DNA from: CAYLLN01 sp036496265
Lineage (GTDB): Bacteria; Planctomycetota; Planctomycetia; Pirellulales; Pirellulaceae
DNA: 19,859 nt
Direction of reading: 5' to 3'
Assembly: GCA_036496265.1 (NCBI GenBank)
Contig: DASXLL010000280.1
Location: 1 to 19,859 of the forward strand
Below are positions 12,947 through 19,489 of this stretch, in pieces. The notes under the pieces are model-generated. The model was not told where the DNA came from and did no database searches. It saw nothing but the letters and a program-made list of their open reading frames with translations. The position numbers were made by a program, and so were the translations under genes. The stretch's first letter is position 1. Every line of letters begins with the position of its first letter.

Positions 12947-14109
12947 ACGCCTCTAACGTGGGGCAGGCTACCAGCCTGCCAAGTGCCAAACCTCTCCGCG
13001 TCGCCGTCATCGGCGTCGGCCACCTCGGCCGCATTCACGCCCGCCTGCTCAATTCGTTTAGTCCGCAGTCGCAGGCGCAGGCAGACAATCGAGCGATTCA
13101 TCACGACGCCCGCCTTGTCGCCATCGCCGACCCCTCCGAACCGTCGCGCACCGCCGTCTCCACCGAACTAAAAATCCCCGCCTACGCCGACCACCGCGAC
13201 CTCCTCGGTCAAATCGACGCCGCCATCGTCGCCGTCCCCACACAATTCCACCACCGCGTCGCCAGCGACTTGCTCCAACACGGCATCCACGTGTTCGTCG
13301 AAAAGCCGATCACACTCAACATCGCCGACGCCGACGACCTCATCGCCCAAGCCGCCAAGCGCCGCCTCACCCTCCAAGTCGGACACGTCGAGCGATTCAA
13401 TCCCGCCTTCACCGCCGCTGTGCCGCATTTGCACGAGCCCAAATACATCGACGCCGTCCGCTCCGGTCCCTACACCTGCCGCTCCACCGACGTCGGTGTC
13501 GTCCTTGATCTTCTCATCCACGACATCGACATTGCCCTATCTCTCGTGGACGACGAAGTCACCTCGATTGATGCCGTCGGTGCTCCTGTCATCGGTCCCA
13601 ACGAAGACTGGGCCCAAGCCCGACTCACGTTCGGCAACGGCTGCGTCGCCAACCTCTTCGCTTCCCGCGTCGCCTGGCAGTCCCAGCGCTCGATGCATGT
13701 CATCTGCGCCGATGGAGCTGCCACAATCGACTTCGCTGCCCGCCAAACCAAGCTTATGCGCGTCGGCGGCCAAATCCAATCCGGCCAACTCGACATCAAC
13801 CGGCTCGACGCTCCAGCCCGGGCTCACCTCAAAGACCACCTCTTCGACGACTACCTGCCGCTGACTGACCTGCCCACGAACAAAGACGCCAACCCCCTCC
13901 TCGAAGAACAACATTCGTTTATCGCCGCCATCCACGGCCAATCTGCCATCCCCGTCCCCGGCTCAGCCGGCCGAGCCGCCCTCGACATCGCCGAACGCAT
14001 TCTCACCATCATCGCCTCGCACCAATCGCGCGGAACCACAGTCGCCCCCTCGATCATCCGCCCGCCGCACTTTCTCTCCGCGCCATCCAAACGCCGTCGT
14101 GCCGGCTAA
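12943..14109 (+). CDS. Gfo/Idh/MocA family oxidoreductase, lipid A cluster (possible GnnA-like)
   Basis: The 388-residue NAD(P)-dependent dehydrogenase has the Rossmann motif AVIGVGHLGRIHARLL (glycines at 24-29), FVEKPIT with the conserved Lys121, LQVGHVERFNPA (144-155) and LDLLIHDIDIAL with Asp189 and His193. Its ATG overlaps the lpxA stop (ATGA), so it is translated together with LpxA and probably acts on the same sugar nucleotide. In Acidithiobacillus a Gfo/Idh enzyme, GnnA, encoded beside lpxA, oxidises UDP-GlcNAc at C3 before transamination by GnnB. No GnnB aminotransferase is in this window. Residues 5-14 (NVGQATSLPS) are encoded by a palindromic repeat placed right after the start, and there is no other good start codon before the Rossmann fold. 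Family certain; GnnA role is inference. Confidence 0.88.
   Translation: MNASNVGQATSLPSAKPLRVAVIGVGHLGRIHARLLNSFSPQSQAQADNRAIHHDARLVAIADPSEPSRTAVSTELKIPAYADHRDLLGQIDAAIVAVPTQFHHRVASDLLQHGIHVFVEKPITLNIADADDLIAQAAKRRLTLQVGHVERFNPAFTAAVPHLHEPKYIDAVRSGPYTCRSTDVGVVLDLLIHDIDIALSLVDDEVTSIDAVGAPVIGPNEDWAQARLTFGNGCVANLFASRVAWQSQRSMHVICADGAATIDFAARQTKLMRVGGQIQSGQLDINRLDAPARAHLKDHLFDDYLPLTDLPTNKDANPLLEEQHSFIAAIHGQSAIPVPGSAGRAALDIAERILTIIASHQSRGTTVAPSIIRPPHFLSAPSKRRRAG
12957..12980. repeat. Palindromic repeat in the Gfo/Idh N-terminus
   Basis: CGTGGG is followed by GGCAGGCT, an ACC loop and AGCCTGCC, a perfect 8-bp stem. The CGTGGGGC head is shared with the repeats at 3741 and 4699. It begins 14 bases after the start codon and is read in frame. 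Confidence 0.8.
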
Positions 14110-14110
14110 C

Positions 14111-14256
14111 TGTAGTAGAGGCACACTCCGTGTGCCGTCGCTCGTTCCCACGCTCTGGGAGAGGGCTAGAATGAGGGTCTGCCGTTTTCCACGCCGCCGA
14201 AACGCGGCGCGCCAGGCGGTCATGTCCCAAGAACACCGCCTCACCAACGAATTACC
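14111..14256. repeat. Composite of short palindromic repeats before the TM2 gene
   Basis: GTAGTAGA is followed by GGCACAC, a TCC loop and GTGTGCC (14120-14136, perfect 7-bp stem). A further stretch, CTCGTTCCCACGCTC with GGGAGAGGGC, resembles joined pieces of other short repeats. No gene is supported here. The stretch must hold the leader of the TM2 gene, for which no strong ribosome binding site is seen. Confidence 0.6.
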
Positions 14257-14715
14257 ATGGAAAACTCGCCTAATCCCGCGACCAATCCCATGGCCACCGC
14301 TGCCTACCCAGTCCCCGTCGTACCCAACACCCACTCTCTCGCCATCGGCTACCTCGCCTGGCTCTTCGGCTTTCTCGGCTTACACCGTTTTTACTACGGC
14401 AAGCCCGTCACCGGCACGATTTGGTTCTTCACCGGCGGCCTCTTGCTCATCGGCTGGTTGATCGACTTCTTCCTGATCCCCTCGATGGACGCCAAAGCCG
14501 ACCGCCGCTATCTACCCGGCCGAATCGACTACAACCTCGCCTGGATTCTCCTCATCGTGCCATTCTTCGGCCTCATCGGCCTGCACCGCTTCTATATGGG
14601 CAAAATTATCACCGGCATCATCTGGCTCCTGACCGGCGGCCTCTGCGGCATCGGCTGGCTCTACGACCTCTGGACGCTCAACGACCAAATCAGCGACCTC
14701 AACGCCCGCGGCTGA
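14257..14715 (+). CDS. Membrane protein with two tandem TM2 domains
   Basis: The 152-residue protein has a Pro-rich N-terminal tail followed by two copies of the TM2 domain (about residues 28-74 and 93-142). Each copy has the pattern GLHRFYxGK, TGxIWxxTGG, then IGWLxD, with two membrane helices around a conserved loop. The Gly-Leu-His-Arg-Phe-Tyr block is the TM2 hallmark (GLHRFYYGKPVTGTIW in the first, GLHRFYMGKIITGIIW in the second). TM2 proteins are widespread and have no agreed function in bacteria. The tandem form gives four membrane helices. It converges with the next gene, the stops being only 7 nt apart. Confidence 0.9.
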   Translation: MENSPNPATNPMATAAYPVPVVPNTHSLAIGYLAWLFGFLGLHRFYYGKPVTGTIWFFTGGLLLIGWLIDFFLIPSMDAKADRRYLPGRIDYNLAWILLIVPFFGLIGLHRFYMGKIITGIIWLLTGGLCGIGWLYDLWTLNDQISDLNARG

Positions 14716-14722
14716 CCGCCAT

Positions 14723-15244
14723 CTATTTGTCCGGCTGAGGCGAAGCGGAAATTACCGGTTGCGGCTCCGACGTCTTTCGCGGAGCACTGCTGTCAAAAAC
14801 GAGCCATACGGTGTCTCCGACGCAGACGCGCGCCCGGTCCACGGGATTGAACTCGATGTCCAAACTGTTGTTGCCCCGATTCAACTCCAAGCTGGTCACA
14901 ACGCCGACGAGTTCCTCACCGCGATAGACCCGGTCCCCCAGCGCAATCCGCGGCCGCGGCCCCGTCAGGCCGCCCGTTCGCCCCATATGCCCGGGCGTGT
15001 CGCCCAAATATTTACCGTCAAAGCTTTGGACGACCTCAAATTCGATCCGATTCGTGGCCGTCGGGTTTTGGGTCTTGGGTACCGCTGAATTTTGGATCTT
15101 CACCGCCCCCGCCTTTTCGGCGATTGCCTTGTCCGCCCCTGCCTTTTCCACGCCCGGCTGCTGGCCAGCCGACCATAGCTGCCAACCAACGGTAAACACC
15201 ACAGCAAGAAGGATCGACGGAAGCCACTTCAATGTATTTCGCAT
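14723..15244 (-). CDS. Membrane-anchored or exported protein of unknown function
   Basis: The start at 15244 (MRNTLKWLPSILLAVVFTVG) is preceded by AAAGG about 8 nt upstream. The frame is open further upstream to 15565, but that part shows no signal or homology. Residues 7-24 are a signal peptide or anchor. A low-complexity linker follows (GVEKAGADKAIAEKAGAVK, containing a 14-base direct repeat), then repeat-encoded residues (KIQNSAVPKTQNP, about 49-61). The compact domain from about 66 to 155 has many short beta-strand-like runs (RIALGDRVYRGEELVGVVTS, VCVGDTVWLVF), which could be a small barrel. I do not recognise the family. The 205-bp region to the divergent gene at 15450 may hold a shared promoter. 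Confidence 0.7.
   Translation of the reverse strand: MRNTLKWLPSILLAVVFTVGWQLWSAGQQPGVEKAGADKAIAEKAGAVKIQNSAVPKTQNPTATNRIEFEVVQSFDGKYLGDTPGHMGRTGGLTGPRPRIALGDRVYRGEELVGVVTSLELNRGNNSLDIEFNPVDRARVCVGDTVWLVFDSSAPRKTSEPQPVISASPQPDK
15063..15104. repeat. Heptanucleotide repeat in the linker of the envelope protein
   Basis: In-phase heptamers: GGGTTTT, GGGTCTT, GGGTACC, GCTGAAT, TTTGGAT, CTTCACC. On the minus (coding) strand they yield KIQNSAVPKTQNP between the signal region and the folded domain. Confidence 0.75.
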
Positions 15245-15449
15245 GTTGTTTTGCCTTTCGATGCAAAGCTGGCCAACTCTGAGTCGCAAATCGCGGACCA
15301 GACCATGGTAGTCGAAGCCATCCGCGCGCAAGCTAGCGAAATCAGCGTTGCCTAGCTTTGCCGCCTCATTTAATCTCCGCGCGGAACCCTCTGCGGTCTC
15401 CGTTCCCTCCCGTTTAACATTCTCTCCGCAAATCTGGCGGACCAATCGA

Positions 15450-16283
15450 ATGCTCTCCTGGCGACGCCTCATGATCGTGATCGCCCTCCTCCTCGCCGCG
15501 CGAGCCGTCATGGCGCTCGTCGGCGGCGCCTCGTCTTCATCCAGTGAGTTCTCCGACGCCTTCACTCCTTCGCCTGAATTTCAGGAGTGGATCACGAAGC
15601 TCGTCCGCGATCAGCTTCCCGACAACTACGAGAAGCGGAAAAACTGGGGCCATCAGGCCAAGTCCTTCGACGGCGTCTCGATTCAGCTCGACGACGGCCG
15701 CCTCAAGACTCACCGCAAGTTCGCCGACAAAAACGACGGCCAGTGGCAGATGTACCGCGTGAAGCTCCGCGAGCCCGACGAGCAATTCGACATCAAGATC
15801 GCCAACATCAAGAAGCTCGACGGCGGCAAAGTCGGAATGGAAATCACCGCCGTCGCCGCGCTCGAAGTCTTCGGCCGCCAATCGCAATGGGAACACGGGA
15901 TTCAGGTCTATAGCATCTCCGCCGAAGCCGACGCCCGCGTCCGCCTCTGGGCCCGCGTCGAAATCGCCACTCACATGGACTTCACCCGCTTCCCGCCTGA
16001 TGTCTCGCTCGACCCCGAAGTCACCGCCGCCAAATTCGCAATTCCCGATTTCCGCCTCCGCCGCATCGGCGATTTTTCCGGCCCCGTTGTCCGCTCCCTC
16101 AGCCACACCACCCGCGAAGCCCTCGAAGAAAAACTCGCCGACGACAACGCCAAGCTCGTCGCCAAGCTCAACAAGTCCATCGACAAGCAAGAGAAAAAGC
16201 TCCGGCTCTCTCTCGCCGACATCGCCAGCAGCAAATTCTCCGGCCTCCTCGATGCCAAGGCGGAATCGACTCCGCCAAAGTAG
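15450..16283 (+). CDS. Exported or membrane-anchored protein of unknown function
   Basis: The 278-residue protein starts at ATG 15450. MLSWRRLMIVIALLLAARAV is a basic N-terminus plus a hydrophobic stretch, so it is exported or anchored. The frame is open to 15348 but the upstream part lacks features. A Ser-rich stretch (28-33) is followed by alternating beta-type sequence (about 70-200: VSIQLDDGRLKTHRKF, WQMYRVKLREPDEQFDIKI, VGMEITAVAALEVFG). A helical charged end (SLSHTTREALEEKLADDNAK, then LNKSIDKQEKKLRLSL) follows. I do not recognise a named family. The shape suggests an envelope protein that may bind lipid or carbohydrate, which is a guess. Confidence 0.75.
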   Translation: MLSWRRLMIVIALLLAARAVMALVGGASSSSSEFSDAFTPSPEFQEWITKLVRDQLPDNYEKRKNWGHQAKSFDGVSIQLDDGRLKTHRKFADKNDGQWQMYRVKLREPDEQFDIKIANIKKLDGGKVGMEITAVAALEVFGRQSQWEHGIQVYSISAEADARVRLWARVEIATHMDFTRFPPDVSLDPEVTAAKFAIPDFRLRRIGDFSGPVVRSLSHTTREALEEKLADDNAKLVAKLNKSIDKQEKKLRLSLADIASSKFSGLLDAKAESTPPK

Positions 16284-16291
16284 GGCCGTCG

Positions 16292-16318
16292 AGTAGGTCC
16301 CGCCGGCCGGCGGGCCCC
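16292..16318. repeat. Palindromic repeat after the envelope gene
   Basis: AGTAG, then GGTCCCGCCGG and CCGGCGGGCCCC with no spare loop, form a long stem with one mismatch. It is a near copy of the element inside ompH at 10352-10379 and begins 9 nt after a stop codon. Confidence 0.78.
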
Positions 16319-16619
16319 AGTCATGGCGCGGTTTAACTTGCCTGTGTCGCAACACGCCAATCCTCGACAGCCCAAGTTGCGGGTGTCGCCCTGGGTTAGC
16401 AATCGTTGAAACGCTGAAAGCCCCAGCGGGTCAGACTCTCCTCAACAGCAACCAGTTACAATGCCTTACGTAGATGCCTATTTCATCCTGCCAAACCGGC
16501 ACGAGGAATAACTTATTCCTCTATTCCTGCCCATCATTTTCGCAACTCTCAGCCGCCGCACGACTTCGCGACTTATTACTCCGCCCCTATTTCAAGAAAA
16601 CGTCCCTCCTCGCCATCAA

Positions 16620-16654
16620 TCCTGAATCTTGAACTTTGAACCTTGAACTCTGCC
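16620..16654. repeat. Heptanucleotide repeat upstream of the sulfatase
   Basis: In-phase heptamers: TCCTGAA, TCTTGAA, CTTTGAA, CCTTGAA, CTCTGCC. They use the same units as the large tract between lpxC and lpxA, but only in one orientation. Confidence 0.75.
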
Positions 16655-16787
16655 GCGCTAACCTTGAGCGCAACGCCCATCCAACCCCATAGCCCAACTC
16701 CACCACGCACAATCACTTACAATGTTTCCTCCAGCCCTTCGTAATGAAAAAAAGCTTCGAACTTTAGCGCCGACCCATCACACCAAC

Positions 16788-18260
16788 ATGAAAAAACTGC
16801 TCTCGATCATCTTGCCGCTCGCCCTATTCACCTTGGCCGCAGCCTGCTTGGCCGTCGATAAGCCCAACTTCGTCCTCATCTTTGCCGACGACCTCGGCAT
16901 CAACGACCTATCGTGCTACGGCCGCAAAGATCAGCACACGCCAAATTTGGATCGCATGGCGTCCGAAGGTATCCGCTTCACCTGCGGCTATTGCTCGCAG
17001 CCGATTTGCTCGCCGTCGCGCGCCGGCATCCTCACGGGAAAGACTCCCGGCCGATTGCACCTGACTACGTTCCTTCCTGGCCGCCCCGACGCCAGGTCGC
17101 AGATGGTGCTGCACCCGAAAATCAACCTGCAGCTTCCGCTCGATGAGAAGACGCTCGCCGAATACCTCAAAGACGCCGGCTACAGCAGCGCCTGCATCGG
17201 CAAGTGGCATTTGGGCAATGCCGGTTTCGGGCCGAAAGAGCAAGGCTTCGATTACGTTTACGCGAGCGCCGCGAATACCACGCCGTCCGACACCGAAGGC
17301 GGCAAAGGCGAATACGACCATACCAAGCACGCCCTCCAATTCCTCGACGACAACAAAGACAAGCCTTTCTTTCTCTATGTGCCCTACAACACGCCACACA
17401 TTCCGCTGGCGGCGAAAGAGCAGCTCATCGCGAAGAACAAAGACTCGTTCTATCCGACGTATGCGGCGATGATGGAGACAATGGACGACTGCGTCGGACT
17501 GATTTTGAAAAAGCTTAAGGACCTCGGACTCGATGAAAAGACGCTTGTCATTTTCACATCCGACAACGGCGGCCTGTCGGTGCTGGAATTTCCCGGCGGA
17601 CCATCCACGTACAACGCGCCCTATCGTGGTGGCAAAGGCTACGTCTATGAAGGCGGGCTCCGCGAGCCGACGATCATCCGCTGGCCCGGTAAGATCAAGC
17701 CAGCCGTCATCGACACGCCCATCATCCACCTCGATTTCGTTCCCACTTTGCTGACGCTGGCTGGTGCCTCGGTTCCCAGCGGCCTCGACGGCCAAAACAT
17801 CGCGCCTCTGTTGCTCGAACAGCGCGATCCCGGCGCGCGAAAATTCTTCTGGCACTTTCCGCATTACAACAACCAAGGCGGCCGACCCGCCGGCGCCGTT
17901 CGCGACGGCGACTGGAAGCTCGTCACCTACTATGACACAGGCGAGACACAGCTTTTCAGTCTCAAGAACGACGTCGGCGAGGCTACGGACCTCGCCAAAA
18001 AAGAGTCGGCTGAACTATCGCGGCTAAAAAAACTCCACGACAATTGGCTCGTTTCGATCGACGCCCAGCGCAATACGCCCAACCCTGATTTCGACCCGGC
18101 TCTGTTCAAAAAGCTCTATGTCGATTTCGACCCCTCCCGCCCCATCCACCGATCCACAGCCGCCGAAATGGCAAAAGACATGGCCGACTGGCGGGCCCTG
18201 ATGAACGAAGTCGTCGCCTCCAGCCGCGCCGAACAGAAAGCAAAAAAGGGCAAGAAATGA
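16788..18260 (+). CDS. Secreted formylglycine-dependent sulfatase (S1 family)
   Basis: The 490-residue enzyme hydrolyses sulfate esters, probably on sulfated polysaccharides outside the cytoplasm. ATG 16788 opens a clear signal peptide (MKKLLSIILPLALFTLAAAC); the 22 codons upstream are not signal-like. Active-site features: FADDLG (Asp34, Asp35, Ca ligands), CSPSRAGILTG (Cys74 in C-x-P-S-R, the site converted to formylglycine), GKWHLG (Lys139, His141), His204 in NTPHIPL, and FTSDNGG (Asp259, Asn260). The domain continues to the usual C-terminal subdomain ending in a Lys-rich tail. It looks complete and active, closest in style to N-acetylgalactosamine-6-sulfatase/arylsulfatase A types, but the substrate cannot be fixed. 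Planctomycetes are known for large numbers of sulfatases. Confidence 0.95.
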   Translation: MKKLLSIILPLALFTLAAACLAVDKPNFVLIFADDLGINDLSCYGRKDQHTPNLDRMASEGIRFTCGYCSQPICSPSRAGILTGKTPGRLHLTTFLPGRPDARSQMVLHPKINLQLPLDEKTLAEYLKDAGYSSACIGKWHLGNAGFGPKEQGFDYVYASAANTTPSDTEGGKGEYDHTKHALQFLDDNKDKPFFLYVPYNTPHIPLAAKEQLIAKNKDSFYPTYAAMMETMDDCVGLILKKLKDLGLDEKTLVIFTSDNGGLSVLEFPGGPSTYNAPYRGGKGYVYEGGLREPTIIRWPGKIKPAVIDTPIIHLDFVPTLLTLAGASVPSGLDGQNIAPLLLEQRDPGARKFFWHFPHYNNQGGRPAGAVRDGDWKLVTYYDTGETQLFSLKNDVGEATDLAKKESAELSRLKKLHDNWLVSIDAQRNTPNPDFDPALFKKLYVDFDPSRPIHRSTAAEMAKDMADWRALMNEVVASSRAEQKAKKGKK

Positions 18261-18342
18261 GGTGGATTTTCGCGCATTCTTCGGCTTAGAATGGCACCCA
18301 GATCATTTCCACCGCGGAACGAGGCAAGGCGGAGGTGAAAAC

Positions 18343-18657
18343 ATGTCGGCGGCCGAAATCAATGGCAGTCCCCTGACGAACCGCAAAGGGCTCTGGTTCG
18401 CGGAATTCGCATCCAGATCCTACGGCACGCTCGAAGCCGTGCTCGACGGCTCGAAAGAATCGCCCGACCCCATGCAGGCGGAGGCTCTCCGTCGGTTCAC
18501 CAAAAACATCGACGAGAATGTCAACAAGCTCCGCAGCCGGCTGTTCTTAGCTTTCCTCTTTCGTCCCGTCCGCATCGCGCCGAACAAAAAGGGCAAAGTC
18601 GGCGTCCAATTCCGCAACATTTTGACGGGCGATCAAAAGAAGATGGTCGTCGAGTGA
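18343..18657 (+). CDS. Small conserved-looking protein of unknown function
   Basis: The 104-residue protein starts at ATG 18343, which has a strong ribosome binding site (GGAGGTG at 18331-18337, 5 nt spacing). The frame is open back to 18262, directly after the sulfatase stop, but that part is unlikely to be translated. It is mostly helical and basic (EALRRFTKNIDENVNKLRSR), with a short hydrophobic stretch (LFLAFLF) followed by a strand-like end (VGVQFRNILTGDQKKMVVE). No signal peptide and no recognised family. The 82-nt gap after the sulfatase would allow co-transcription. Confidence 0.7.
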   Translation: MSAAEINGSPLTNRKGLWFAEFASRSYGTLEAVLDGSKESPDPMQAEALRRFTKNIDENVNKLRSRLFLAFLFRPVRIAPNKKGKVGVQFRNILTGDQKKMVVE

Positions 18658-19489
18658 CGTGGGCCATTCACCCCCACGGCGCCAGCCCAAATTCTGATTA
18701 AAAGACCGCAATTTCTATCGCCATGGCGCATCGTCCCGTTATGTCGTGGAATATATGCGTTTTAACTGTTCTGGGACACGCTAAACTATTCCCTGCATTC
18801 ACATTAGGGATATTACGACCAGTATTCTCGCCAAGTGTTCGCCGGATTTATGGGAATTCCCATTCCTCGCTGTCTTCCCAAATTAACTGGGGTTGGCTAC
18901 GCTGGAGCGGCAGTCGGTTCCCGCCATTTTGATGCTGCCGGCTGCGATGCATGCCGAGTGCGGAGTTCGCGCGAACTGACTACAAAACCAGTGCGTCGCA
19001 ACTCCAGTCGGCAGGCTTCGACTTTGCAGTCGTCGCCCAGCGAGCATTAGCCAATCCTTACGAAGCACCTGCTCGCAAAAGCTCGGTGATCTACGCTTGT
19101 TGCCTCTTAGGCAATTTGTCCCGTCGGTAACGACCATAACACGCGTGAAACAAAAAAACGATTCGTAACAATCGGCACGGCTGCCGGCCACAAAAGTGAG
19201 TAGCCACAAGCGAACTGCTACGTTGGCTATCGCCTGTCCAAATCATGCCTGGAGATTGAAGAAACAAGCGGCGGCCGGCCGACCATCCTTCGGATAACGA
19301 CCTCCCGCGATTAAAACCTCTCGCCTCTCTTCCCCTGGGTGCGCCTGACGCTTTCGCACCCGACGCCATCGGTTTGATGGCGAAAATCCAGCGGCAAGAT
19401 GCGGCTACCGGCGCACGAGCGCCACCACCAACCCGGCGCGCCAGCGCCGCCCCAACCCCTCCCACCAGCGTCAACGAGCATCACCATCC
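18658..19489. other. Gene-poor region of 830 bp
   Basis: No reading frame here has a ribosome binding site, homology or codon pattern that I trust. The first part holds GTGGG/CCCAC complementary segments just after the preceding stop (18660-18681), a possible transcript-end hairpin. The part from about 18700 to 19250 is less GC-rich than the surrounding genes. Later it has a hairpin with GGGTGCG and CGCACCC arms near 19337-19361, and a very C-rich stretch before 19490. It may contain decayed coding sequence or a regulatory leader. Confidence 0.55.

Larger units (their letters stand above)
16284..16787. other. Intergenic region of about 500 bp with two repeats
   Basis: No gene is supported. 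It begins with a palindromic repeat (16292-16318) and carries a heptamer run (16620-16654). The rest shows nothing I can name. The promoter of the sulfatase gene should be in the right part. Confidence 0.6.

Noticed and set aside
15537..16355. Minus-strand open frame of 272 codons with Gly/Glu-rich product
   Set aside because: It is a mirror of the plus-strand envelope protein. Its composition is what reverse reading of GC-rich codons gives, and no signal or start site supports it.
16908..17876. Minus-strand open frame of 322 codons inside the sulfatase gene
   Set aside because: The sulfatase has a full set of active-site residues on the plus strand. The antisense frame has none of the features of a gene.
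18723..19050. Possible small genes in the gene-poor stretch
   Set aside because: The frames overlap each other, lack ribosome binding sites and recognisable motifs, and their codon use is unlike the neighbours.
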